This document shows positions 8,470-17,820 of a stretch of DNA of 64,000 nucleotides, in pieces. The DNA is from CAVTJL01 sp963752325. Lineage in GTDB: Bacteria > Pseudomonadota > Alphaproteobacteria > Geminicoccales > Geminicoccaceae. Numbering within the stretch: the stretch's first letter is position 1; each line of letters starts with the position of its first letter. A program made the translations under genes and the position numbers. Location: NCBI GenBank assembly GCA_963752325.1, contig CAVVXU010000006.1:248001-312000 (forward strand), read 5' to 3'. The notes beneath the pieces are model-generated. The model saw nothing but the letters and a program-made list of their open reading frames with translations. It had not been told where the DNA came from and ran no database searches.

Positions 8470-9864
8470 GGTGATCGCAGCGATCGCCGGGCACGCTGCA
8501 GCCGCACCGCATCGGATGGCGATCAGCGACGCCCGGGGCAGCGTCACCTACGGCGAGCTTCTCGATGCCCTGAGCCGCACGGCGAGCTGGGCCTTCTCCC
8601 TGCCCGAGCGGGTGGCGCTGATGGCCCCGAAGGACCGCCACGGCATCGTCTGGCATCTGGCGCTGGCGTGGGCCGGGCGGACCATCGTCACCCTGCCCGA
8701 GTTCTTCTCGCCGGCGCAGCTGGGCCATGCGATCCGGGATTCGGGCGCCGAGGCCGTCCTGGTGTCGCCGAACGCGCTCGAGGCCGCCCGCGCGGCCGGC
8801 TGGCCCGCCGTCGTTCCCGGGCAGAGGGCGCCCGCCGCGGTGGAGGCGGCAGGCGTGGCGCGCCTCATCACCTACACCTCGGGCACGACCGGCCGGCCGA
8901 AAGGCGTGGTGCTCGGCGAGACGCAGGTGATGGCCAGCATTCGGGGCATGGTCGAGGCCGTGGGGGCGGGCAGAGAGGACCGCATGCTGTCCGTCCTGCC
9001 CTTGGCGCTGCTCCTCGAGCAGGTTGCCGGGATGGCCGTGCCGCTTCTTGCCGGCGCCTCGATCGTGCTCTGCGAGGATCCCCGCTCGCTGCCCCTGATG
9101 GCCGAGGCCGCAGCACCCACCGTGACGATCCTCGTGCCCGAGATGCTGAGCGGCTGGGTGCGATGGCTGGAGGGCTCGGGCAGACGGGCGCCGGCGAGCC
9201 TGCGCTTCGTCGCCGTCGGTGGTGCGTCCCGTGGCGCCGGCGCTGGCGGAGCGGGCATGGCGCCTGGGCCTGCCGGTGCACGAGGGCTACGGGCTTTCCG
9301 AATGCTGCTCGGTCGTGGCGGTGAACCGACCGGGGCATCGTGTGGCCGGAACGGTCGGGCCACCTCTGCCGGGGGTGAGGGTGACGATCGAGGGCGACGA
9401 GATCGTCGTCCGCGGGCCGACCGTCATGGAGCGCTATCTCGGTGGCGATGCCTGCCCGGGCGTCCACCGGACAGGCGATGCCGGGTCATCTCGACGCCGC
9501 CGGCAACCTCGTCGTTTCCGGGCGCCTCGACGAGGTCATCGTGACCTCCACGGGACGCAACATCCATCCCGAATGGATCGAGGCGATGATCCTCGGGGAT
9601 CCGCGGATCGCACGGTGCGCCGTCGTCGGTGCCGGCGCCCACACCAGGGCGGTTCTTTGTCCCGCAGACGACCGGCTCGCGGCCGCCGGGCAGGCGGCGA
9701 TCGACGACATGGTCGCGGCGCTCTGTGCCGAGGCCCCCGACTATGCCCGCCCGAGAGACACCATCCTGGCGTCCGAGCGACGGCTGGCCGAGCTGGGGCT
9801 GATCGGCCCCGACGGCAGCCTCCGCCGCCGTCTCGTTGCCGCCAGAATCAAGGAAATCGCATGA
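8462..9864 (+). CDS. AMP-forming acyl-CoA synthetase/ligase-like enzyme (two frame breaks)
   Basis: ANL-superfamily adenylating enzyme, about 467 residues after repair. It likely activates a fatty or other carboxylic acid as acyl-AMP. The P-loop-like motif is TYTSGTTGRPKGVV. Further on are the adenine-binding HEGYGLSECC, the HRTGD hinge-region aspartate and the RLDEVIVTSTGRNIHPEWIE core. A C-terminal lysine sits in ARIKEIA. Frame breaks near 9227 and 9486 are each repaired by dropping one base (VGGA|PVAPALAERAW and HRTGDAG|HLDAAGN). The gene is shorter than usual acyl-CoA synthetases (about 500-550). Its stop overlaps the next start in an ATGA. It probably supplies activated substrate to the neighbouring enzymes. 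Confidence 0.78.
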
Positions 9865-10545
9865 CCGCGTCGTTCTATGATCAGCTGCGCGCGGATACGG
9901 CCGAATCGGAACGGGAATTCCGCGCCATTCCCCTCATCGCCACGGCGATATCGGTCGGCGTCGAGCTGCCTCTCTATTCGACGTTCCTCGCGAGCGCCTA
10001 TCACCATGTGCGCCATACCTGCCCCTTGATGGGCTTGGCGCTCTCACGCTGCAGCATCGACGACGGAGCGCTTCGCCAGGGCCTGCTGCGACTATATCGA
10101 CGAGGAGAAGGGTCACGAGGAATGGATCCTCGATGACATCGAGGCGCTGGGCGGCGACCGTGTCCAGGTGGCGGCCTCGCTGGCGCCCTTCGCGGTGCGC
10201 ATGATGGTCGCCTACGCCAACTTCGCCATCGAGCGGATCAGCCCCTATGCCCTGCTCGGCATGGTCCATGTGCTGGAGGGGATGTCCGTGGCGCTGGCAC
10301 GCGCTGCGGCGGAGGCGATCATGAGCACCATCCGGCCGCAGGTGGCGAAGGGTGGCTTCAGCTATCTCATCTCGCACGGCACGCTGGACGAGGACCATAT
10401 CGAGCAGTTCGCAGCCCTGCTCGATCGGATCGACACGCCGGAACGCCGCGAGATCGTCGTTCAGGCGGCCCGGGACTTTTATCAGCTGTACGGCGACGTC
10501 TTTCGCTCGCTGGCGCGGTCGGCGGAGCATCCCCTTGCAGCTTGA
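9861..10545 (+). CDS. Heme-oxygenase-like iron-containing redox enzyme (one frame break)
   Basis: All-helical protein of about 227 residues after repair, of the TenA/PqqC/heme-oxygenase-like fold, annotated widely as iron-containing redox enzyme. Candidate metal ligands are in DEEKGHEEW (Glu near residue 81, His near 85) and in SHGTLDEDH. The latter gives the H-x3-D-x2-H pattern (about residues 172, 176, 179) of heme-oxygenase-like diiron oxidases. Such enzymes carry out O2-dependent chemistry on fatty acids, amino acids or other small substrates. The frame break is near 10085 and one base too many explains it. It is coupled to the ligase (ATGA) and overlaps the SDR gene. Confidence 0.75.
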
Positions 10546-11325
10546 GGGCAAGGTGGCGCTGGTCACGGGCGCCGGCTCCGGGATCGGCCGAGCGCTGACG
10601 CGCGAGCTGGTCGTCGGCCGGAGCCCGCGTGCTGCTCGTCGGGCGAAGAGCCGAGGCGCTGGAGGAGACGCGAGCGCTCCTCGCCTCGCCCGAGCTTGGG
10701 ACCGTCTGGCCCGCCGACATCACGGACGAGGCGGCGAGACGGAGCCTGATAGCGGAAGTCGGGGCAGCGAGCAGGTTGGACCTTCTCGTCAACAATGCCG
10801 GGATGGTGGTCTCGGGCCCGCTGGCGAGCGACGGGGCGGCCTCACGTCGCCGGATGATCGAGGTCAACCTCATCGCTCCCATTGAGCTGACGATCGGCCT
10901 GTTGCCGATGCTGCGGGCAGCGGCACCATCGCGGATCGTCAATATCGGCTCGATGTTCGGCGACATCGCCTTTCCCTATTTCAGCGCCTATTCGGCGACG
11001 AAGTTCGGGCTCAGAGGATGGTCCGACGCGCTACGCCGCGAGCTGGCGCCCGCTGGGCGTCGGCGTGACCTATGCCGCCCCCCGAGGCACGCGCACCGCG
11101 GCCGCGGAATCGTTCGCAGCGCTGGCGGAGGCGTTCGGCATGCGTCTCGATCCGCCGGAGAGGGTGGCGAGGCAGATCGTCAGGGCCGTCATGCGCGATG
11201 CCCGAGCCGTCTATCCCAAAGGGATGGAGCGGGCCTTCGTGCTGCTTCAGCGCGTGCTGGCCGGCACGATGGACAAGGCCATCGGAATGCAGCTGGCCAA
11301 GGCCACCGCCAAGCTGGGCGGATAG
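10535..11325 (+). CDS. Short-chain dehydrogenase/reductase (two frame breaks)
   Basis: NAD(P)-dependent oxidoreductase, about 262 residues after repair. The nucleotide site is TGAGSGIGRAL. The NNAG motif and the catalytic Ser with YSATK (from NIGSMFGDIAFPYFSAYSATK) are present. I start at the TTG at 10535, which places the Rossmann motif close to the N-terminus and overlaps the previous gene by 11 bases. No in-frame ATG is available. Breaks lie near 10616 and 11050. Removing one base at each gives LTRELVVAGARVLLVGRR and RRELAPLGVGVTYAAPRG. Last gene of the 7117-11325 operon, probably finishing a small-molecule or lipid product. Confidence 0.75.
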
Positions 11326-11417
11326 CCGGCGCTCTCGCGTCGAGCCGCAGCGCGCCGGCCTATTCTGCCGGGCTGCCCGGGGGCGGGTAGCCGGGCGCGG
11401 CGCTCCTCCCGGCGTCC

Positions 11418-12507
11418 TCAGAAGCAGGCGACGCCAGAGGGCTTCTCGAAGATGTGCCAGCGGGTCACGTCGAAGGCGATCCGGCAGGGGCTGCCCATCG
11501 CACCCTCGAAGTCGGGCTTTGTCTTCACGAGCAGGCGGGTGCCGGCAAGGTCGATGTCGACCAGCGTGTCGCCGCCCAGCGGCTCGGTGACGGTCACCGT
11601 CGCGGGGACGCCCTCGGCCTGGTCGGCGGCGATCGCGATCTGGTCCGGGCGGATGCCCATGCGCACGTCGGCCTGACGCAGCCGCTCGCGCAGCAGGGCC
11701 TGCTGGGCGTCGGTGAAGGCGGCGACGAAGCCCGGATGCTCGAGCACCAGGCGGCCGTCCCGCTCGCCCACGGTCGCGTCGATGATGTTCATCGGCGGCT
11801 CGCCGACGAAGCCCGCGACCCACTCGTTGACGGGGTGGTTGTAGATCTCCTGGGGCGTGCCGAACTGCTGGAGCACGCCCGCATGCATGACGGCGATGCG
11901 GTCGGCCATCGACATCGCCTCGAGCTGGTCATGCGTGACGTAGATCATCGTCGTGCCGAGCCGCCGCTGCATCAGCTTCAGCTCGCCGCGCATATGGGCG
12001 CGCAGCTTGGCGTCCAGATGCGCGATCGGCTCATCGAACAGGAAGAGCTGCGGCTCGCGGACGATGGTCCGGCCGATCGCCACGCGCTGCTTCTGCCCGC
12101 CCGACAGCTCGGCCGGCCGGCGGTCGAGCAGCTGCTCGATCTCGAGCAGGCGCGCCGCCTCGCGCACCTTGCGCCTCGATGGTACGAGCGTCGGTACCGC
12201 GCAGGCGCAGCGGATTGGCGATGTTCTCGCGCACCGTCTTGTGCGGGTAGAGGGCGTAGTTCTCGAACACCATCGCGATGTCGCGATCCTTGGGCGGCAG
12301 GTCGTTGATGCGCCTGCCGCCGAAACGGATGTCGCCGGCACTGATGTGCTCGAGCCCGGCCAGCATGCGCAAGGTCGAGGACTTGCCGCAGCCCGAGGGC
12401 CCGAGGATCGACATGAACTCGCCGTCCTGGCACTCGATGTTGAGATCCTTCACGGCAACGGTCTTGCCGTAATATTTCCACACCTCGGAGATCGTGACGG
12501 ATGCCAT
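11418..12507 (-). CDS. Sugar ABC transporter ATPase, UgpC/MsmK-like (one frame break)
   Basis: Cytoplasmic ATPase of a carbohydrate ABC importer, about 362 residues after repair. Walker A is GPSGCGKSST and the signature is LSGGQKQRVAIGRTI. Walker B is QLFLFDEPIAHLD and the switch region is IYVTHDQLEAMSMADRI. A C-terminal TOBE/MalK-like domain follows, with MGIRPDQIAIA typical of the family. The frame break near 12171 is repaired by dropping one base, giving ARTIEA|KVREAARLLEIEQ. Last gene of the minus-strand operon that starts with the binding protein at 15996. Being UgpC-like, it might also serve the ATPase-less importer at 32.7-36 kb, which is an inference. Confidence 0.83.
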
Positions 12508-12510
12508 GGC

Positions 12511-13390
12511 TCACTCGCGCACCGCGCCCATGGTCAGGCCGGTGACCAGGTAACGCCGGATGAGAAGACCGAGGAACATCATGGGCAGGGTTGTCACCAC
12601 CCCGGCCGCCATGATGCTGCCCCACTGGATGTTCTGCGGCTGGACCAGCTCGCGCGTCGCCACCGGCAGCGTCTTGGCGCCGCCCGAGCCGATGATCGAG
12701 GCGAAGAGGAAGTCGTTCCAGGCGAACAGCACGCACAGCACGAGAAAGGCGCCGATGCCGGGAGCGACAAGCGGCAGAATCGAGCGGAAGGCCTGGAAGC
12801 GGGTGGCGCCGTCGCACATCTGCGCCTCCTCGATCGCGAAGGGCACATTGTCGAAGAAGCCCTTGAGGATCCAGATCGCGAAGGGGAGGTTGAAGGTCGT
12901 GTAGGCGAGGATCAGCCCGGGCAGCGTGCCGACGAGCTCGGCGTTCCGGAAGATCGCGTAGAGCGGCACCATCACGGCGACGACGGGCGCCATGCGGGTG
13001 CTGATGATCCAGAAGAAGAGGTCCTTCTTGCCCTTGAACTCGATGCGCGAGAGGGCGTAGGCGCACATCGAGCCCAGCACCACCGAGATGACCGCCGAGC
13101 CCAGCGCGGCGCCCACGCTGTTCAGGAGATAGACCGTGAAGTTCAGATCGTAGAAGAGATTGATGTAGTGCTTGACGGTAGGCGTGAAGTCGAAAAAGAG
13201 CCAGGCGCCGGCAGAAGTCGCCCACGACCGGAAGCTTGAACGCCTCCAGCAGGTCCTTGAACGAGCTGACGAACATCACGAAGATCGGCAGCAGGGTCCA
13301 GATCAGGTAGACGACGAGGAAGGCTGCGACCAGCACCTTGCCGACATAGGTGAGCGGTGAGCGGTAGGTGACGACGTCCTGCGAGGCCAT
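12511..13390 (-). CDS. Sugar ABC transporter permease, MalG-like (one frame break)
   Basis: Second permease of the operon, about 292 residues after repair. It has an N-terminal helix (VGKVLVAAFLVVYLIWTLLP) and a periplasmic loop. Membrane segments include GSAVISVVLGSMCAYALS and LVLCVLFAWNDFLFASII. The EAA loop reads FAIEEAQMCDGATRFQAFR. The frame break near 13213 is repaired by removing one base, restoring AGAWLFFDFTPTVKHY. MalG-type (CUT1) permeases work with a MalF-type partner, here the next gene upstream. Confidence 0.82.
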
Positions 13391-13402
13391 GCGTCCGCTC
13401 CC

Positions 13403-14374
13403 TCACATGTCCGCACGCTTGCTCTGCGGGTTGTCGAAGACCCGCACGAGCAGCATGCCCAGAATGATCGTCACGACGAGGAGCGTGAGGGCGATCGCAG
13501 CACCCCGGCCGAGCTTGAAGTAGTGGAACGACACATCGAACAGATAGACCGGCAGGATGTTGGTCGCATCGGCCGGCCCGCCGCCCGTGAGGGTGAGGGC
13601 GACGTCGATGAAGCGGAAATTGTCCATGAAGCGCAGGAGGATGGCGATCAGGAGGAAGGGATAGAGGTTGGGCAGCGTGATGGCGAAGAAGTTCCGCACC
13701 TCGCCGGCGCCGTCGACCATGTTGGCCTCGAGCTGGTCGCGCGGCACGCGCTTCAGGCCGGCAAGGGTGATGAGCGTGATGAGCGGCGTCCATTGCCAGA
13801 CGTCGACGACGACGAGCCCGTACATCGCGGTCTCGGTCGAGCCCAGGATCGAGGTCCCGCCGAGGATGCCGACGCTCTGCAGCAGCCAGTGATACCAGCC
13901 GAAGGTGCTGTTGAAGAGAAAATACCAGACGAGGCCGGCGATGACGGGTGCCATCATCATCGGCATCAGGAAGAGAGTGACGAGCAGCTTCTCGAAGCGC
14001 GAGCCATTGAGGATGACGGCCAGGCCCACGCCGATGAGGATCTCGGCGAAGAGGCACATCGCGCTATACTGGATGAGCAGCAGCCAGCCGTTCCAGAACT
14101 TCGTATCGCGGGTGAACAGCCGCACGAAGTTCTTGGTGCCGACGAACGTGTCGGCGCCGCTGAACTCGACCGTGTGGAGGCTCATCCAGACGAGCCAGAA
14201 GAACGGATAGAGCGAGATCGCGGCGAGGACGAGGATCGCCGGGATCATCATCATGAAATAGTAGGAGCGCGAGGGTGCCGGATTGAGCTGCGGCGGCGCG
14301 TAGTCGACGATCCGCGCACCGTCCACGAAGCTCGACCGTGCGGGGGAGGCTCGAAGCCGCGCTTCGGCCGGCAA
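13403..14374 (-). CDS. Sugar ABC transporter permease, MalF-like
   Basis: First permease of the operon, about 323 residues. Membrane segments include YYFMMMIPAILVLAAISLYP, MCLFAEILIGVGLAVIL and IALTLLVVTIILGMLLV. The coupling loop contains DQLEANMVDGAGEVRNF. The start is doubtful. The TTG at 14374 opens this frame. An ATG at about 14384 followed by a run of five G would enter the frame if the run were one base shorter. The 11-bp hairpin upstream (14433-14459) separates it from the binding-protein gene. Confidence 0.85.
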   Translation of the reverse strand: MPAEARLRASPARSSFVDGARIVDYAPPQLNPAPSRSYYFMMMIPAILVLAAISLYPFFWLVWMSLHTVEFSGADTFVGTKNFVRLFTRDTKFWNGWLLLIQYSAMCLFAEILIGVGLAVILNGSRFEKLLVTLFLMPMMMAPVIAGLVWYFLFNSTFGWYHWLLQSVGILGGTSILGSTETAMYGLVVVDVWQWTPLITLITLAGLKRVPRDQLEANMVDGAGEVRNFFAITLPNLYPFLLIAILLRFMDNFRFIDVALTLTGGGPADATNILPVYLFDVSFHYFKLGRGAAIALTLLVVTIILGMLLVRVFDNPQSKRADM

Positions 14375-14432
14375 CCCCCATGTCAGTCCCGGTTGCTGCA
14401 GTCGCCATCAGGCCAATCGTTGCTCGGGTGCC

Positions 14433-14459
14433 GGAGGGCGGGCGGGCTGCCCGCCCTCC
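14433..14459 (-). promoter_or_regulatory. Perfect 11-bp GC hairpin between binding-protein and permease genes
   Basis: GGAGGGCGGGC, five-base loop, then its exact complement. It lies 9 bases beyond the binding-protein stop, on the transcript ahead of the permease genes. Such intergenic stem-loops commonly protect the upstream mRNA or dampen read-through so that binding protein is made in excess. No T-run follows on the minus strand. Confidence 0.6.
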
Positions 14460-14468
14460 ACGGTCAGC

Positions 14469-15996
14469 TCAGAGATCGTTGAGATCGTCGACCTGCTGCT
14501 TGATCTGCCTGGCAGGCCTCCTCTGCCGTCTGCTTCCCGGCGACGCATTTCTGCGATTCGGTGGCGATGATCTGATGGTACTCGTTGGCCGACGGAATCT
14601 TGGGCCCGAGCACGAAGTTCGGATCCTTGATGCCGAAATCGTAGACCGCATCGAAGGTCAGCGCGTTCGGCATCTTGGTCGGCCGATTGCGCGCCGCCTC
14701 GACCTCCGGGATCTGCAGCACGGACTTGCGGGTCGGCGTTCCGCCGACGCCCTTGAGCACGTTGAACTGCGTGTCCTTGGACGTGGACCAGATCGCGAAG
14801 AGGTAGGCGGCCCGCTTCATCTCGTCGGAGCCGTTGCCGTTGATGCCGATGCCGCCGATGCCGCAGTTCGTGCCGTTGACCGCCTCGCCGCCGTTCTTGA
14901 TCCAGGACGGCTCGCCCTTCGGGCAGGCGGCATAGCCCGTCTTGCCGCCTGCGGCCCGGCTGGTCTTCTCGTCCTCGATCGAGGCCGCGAACTCGTGATA
15001 CTGCACCTGCATCGCGATCTGCCCGGCCTGATAGACCGTGTTCAGCTGCAGCGTGCCGTTGGCCAGGTTGTCGGGATGGCTGACCTCCGCCTGCTCCTTG
15101 AACTTCTCCATCATCAGCACGGAGGTCGGGTCGCCCCAGTTGGTCGGGCCGGGGGTCTTGCTGCCGAGCTTGTCGTCGATGTTGAAGTCGATCCAGCGGC
15201 CGTGGCTGAACATCACCCTTTGGATGTCGAGCTGGGTCGTCCAGGCGAAGCTGCCCTGATGCTGGGCGTAGCCGTAGGGCACGTCCTTGCCGGCGGCCTT
15301 CATCTTCTTGAAGAAGGCGGCGAACTCGTAGAGCTGCTTCCAGGTCGTGTCGTGGGTGAACTCCATCCGGTAGCCATATTCGGCCTCGAAGTCCTTCGAG
15401 TGCTCCTCGAACAGGTCCTGGCGATAGAAGGTCATCGAGACCGCCGAATCGTACGGGAAGGCGATCAGTCGGTCGCGGGTGTACATGTGGCCGCACACGT
15501 CGAGGAAGTTCTCGAACCAGACGTCGGTGCCGTAGCCTTCCGCGTCCTGTGGCAGCGTGTCGTCCTGGGTGAACTTGGAGAGATCGGCGAAAAAGTCCGC
15601 GAAGGGTGCCCCGATCGGCTTGTCCTGCACGTAGTTGAGCATGAAGTCGGCCTTGCCGCCCCTGAGGTCGATGCCGATCTTCTGCTGCACCACCGGGAGA
15701 TCGTCTGTCAGGATCTCGACCTCGATGCCGGTCAGGTCATAGAAGGGCTTGAGGTTGTCGCGGATGGCGAAGCTGGGCGGCGTGTTCTCCGACATGAAGA
15801 CCAGCTTGGAGCCGCTGAACTGCTTCCACTTCGCGTCCTCGGATGAGGCCGCCTGCACCGGGTTGCGGACGATCACGGAGTTCAGCCCCACCGCGATCGA
15901 GCCGGCGCCGAGCGCGCTGGCGACGCCGCCGCCGAGCTCGAGAAATTTGCGCCGATTGACACGCCGATAGATCGCGTTCTTCGGAACGTAGAACAT
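14469..15996 (-). CDS. Sugar ABC transporter substrate-binding protein, Tat-type signal (frame break near C-terminus)
   Basis: Family-1 extracellular solute-binding protein, about 508 residues, exported by the twin-arginine route as judged by NRRKFLELGGG followed by a hydrophobic stretch. The lobe structure is seen from KLVFMSENTPPSFAIRD onward, with YDSAVSMTFYRQDLFEEH in the middle. The frame breaks near 14506. Dropping one base gives EEACQAIKQQVDDLNDL and a stop at 14469-14471. It is the first gene of the minus-strand importer operon. The bound sugar cannot be told. Confidence 0.83.
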
Positions 15997-16143
15997 TCAG
16001 CCTCTCCTGTTCTCGTTGGCCGAGCATTACCCGGCGCTCATGCGCCGGCCGCCCGCTTCCGCTCTCAGCTTCCGCAAGCAGCCCAACATCGAGCGGCGCT
16101 TGCGACCTTTTCCGATCTGGTTAGGGGCTGGGCCGGGAGGCTG

Positions 16144-16968
16144 TCAAGGTGAAGCGTCGTTCATCCAGGGAGAGGCAGGGTCCCGCACGAGAGCGCCGGC
16201 GGGGGCGCCGCCGGCGTCGGTCAGCCCGGCAGGAGACGCCGCGCCGACGAGCACCGGCTCGGGGCGGTAGAGGTCGGGGAACAGCCGCTTCAGGGCCTCG
16301 ACCTTGGGCAGGTCGTTGATCGCGATGTAGGGATAGGTCGGGTGAAGGGTGAGGAAGTCCTGATGATAGGCCTCGGCCGGATAGAAGCTGCGGTCGGGCT
16401 CGATCGTCGTCACGATCGGGGCGTCGAACGCATGGGCCTGGCCCAGCTGGTCGATATAGGCCTTGGCGATGCGGGCCTGCAGGGCGTCGGTCGGGAAGAT
16501 GGTGGAGCGATACTGGGTGCCGTAGTCAGGCCCCTGGCGGTCGAGCTGGGTGGGATCGTGGATGGCCGAGAAATAGATCTGCAGGATGCGCCCGTAGCTG
16601 ATCTCGCGGGGGTCGAAGGTCACCCGGACCGATTCGGCGTGCCCGGTCGTGCCCGTGCCCACCGTGTGGTACTCGGCCGTCGCGGCCTCGCCTCCGGCAT
16701 AGCCGGAGACGGCGCCGGTGACGCCCTTGACGTGCTGGAAGACGCCCTGGACGCCCCAGAAGCATCCACCGGCGAGGACGGCTGTCTCCGACGAGGCCTG
16801 AGCGGCCTTCTCGTCGAGCGTGGGCGCCGGGATGGCGTGCGGTTCCTCGGCGGCCGCCGCCGGGAGGTGCATCCGGAGGCCGACCGCCACGAGAAGGCCG
16901 ACCAGGAGAATGGCCGCGCCGTAGTGAAGGAGGGTCTGCCGGTCACGGATCAGGGGCCGACGGGTCAT
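16144..16968 (-). CDS. msrA: Peptide methionine sulfoxide reductase MsrA, membrane-anchored
   Basis: Reduces the S-form of methionine sulfoxide in proteins. The catalytic motif GGCFWG carries the reactive cysteine at about residue 69. Family blocks follow (VSGYAGGEAATAEYHTVGTG, HAESVRVTFDP, FSAIHDPTQLDRQGPD, YGTQYRSTIF). The N-terminus has a hydrophobic segment (YGAAILLVGLLVAVGLRM) placing the enzyme in the membrane or periplasm. At 274 residues it is longer than cytosolic MsrA because of this anchor. It sits next to an msrB with an export signal, so both probably repair envelope proteins. Confidence 0.93.
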   Translation of the reverse strand: MTRRPLIRDRQTLLHYGAAILLVGLLVAVGLRMHLPAAAAEEPHAIPAPTLDEKAAQASSETAVLAGGCFWGVQGVFQHVKGVTGAVSGYAGGEAATAEYHTVGTGTTGHAESVRVTFDPREISYGRILQIYFSAIHDPTQLDRQGPDYGTQYRSTIFPTDALQARIAKAYIDQLGQAHAFDAPIVTTIEPDRSFYPAEAYHQDFLTLHPTYPYIAINDLPKVEALKRLFPDLYRPEPVLVGAASPAGLTDAGGAPAGALVRDPASPWMNDASP

Positions 16969-17062
16969 CGCTCATCTCCGCATTGAGCCGAAGGTGAAGG
17001 CACAGGCCTCGACGCCGGGGTCGAGAATGCTGGTCTCGAGAGCATGCGAGGGTCCTCTGCCG

Positions 17063-17572
17063 TCAGGCCGTGGCGGGCTTGAAGGTCATGGCGGCGCCGT
17101 TCATGCAGTAGCGCAGCCCGGAGGGCTTGGGCCCGTCGTCGAAGACGTGGCCCAGATGGCCGCCGCATTCGCTGCAGAAGACGGCCGTGCGCGCCATCCA
17201 GAGCGAATGGTCCTCGGCCGTGCCGACCGCGTTCTTCAACGGCGCCCAGAAGCTGGGCCAGCCCGTGCCGCTGTCGAACTTGGCGGTCGAGGAGAAGAGG
17301 TCGTGGCCGCAGCCGGCGCAGGCGAAAATGCCTTTGCGCTCCTCGTGCAGCAGGGGGCTGGTGAACGGATATTCGGTGGCGCTATGGCGCAGCACGTCAT
17401 ACTGGGCGGGCGAGAGCAGCTTGTGCCACTCGGCATCGCTATGGGTCACAGGGAACGACCCGGCGGGTGCCGGTGCCACCGCGGCCTCGGTGCCATTCTG
17501 CCAGCGGCTCGCGACCAGGACGGCGCAGACGCCGGCGGCGGCGCTTGCCAGCAAGGCTCGTCTTGCCATCAT
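17063..17572 (-). CDS. msrB: Peptide methionine sulfoxide reductase MsrB, exported
   Basis: Reduces the R-form of methionine sulfoxide. Zinc is held by CAGC and CSEC. The catalytic cysteine is in RYCMNG (residue 156 from this start), with GTGWPSFW upstream. A Tat-like N-terminus (MMARRALLASAAAG) precedes the domain. I start at the ATG at 17572, six bases after a GGAGGAG ribosome site. A start at 17602 would add ten residues before it. Paired with msrA 94 bases downstream. Confidence 0.93.
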   Translation of the reverse strand: MMARRALLASAAAGVCAVLVASRWQNGTEAAVAPAPAGSFPVTHSDAEWHKLLSPAQYDVLRHSATEYPFTSPLLHEERKGIFACAGCGHDLFSSTAKFDSGTGWPSFWAPLKNAVGTAEDHSLWMARTAVFCSECGGHLGHVFDDGPKPSGLRYCMNGAAMTFKPATA

Positions 17573-17773
17573 CTCAATGCTCCTCCGCTCCGCTCTGCTC
17601 ATCGATACGCGTCTTGTGCGCCATCATTTGTGCGCAGATTACGCCGGATCGAGGTGGCACCCGCGGATCTCGCGCGCATTTGAGCGCCCTTGATCCTCTT
17701 TCGCCCGCCCAAGCGAGGCGGCCGGGCCACCCGAGCCTCGCTTCATGGGACAGCGACCATTCCGGTAGACTGG

Positions 17774-17788
17774 ATCAGAGATGCTGAT
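17774..17788. promoter_or_regulatory. Inverted repeat upstream of the ArsR-type regulator
   Basis: ATCAG, five bases, CTGAT, ending 32 bases before the regulator start codon. This is a plausible autoregulatory site. Short and found by eye, so it may be chance. Confidence 0.3.
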
Positions 17789-17820
17789 ATGGTCACGGAG
17801 CTGACGCGGAAGCGAGGGGC

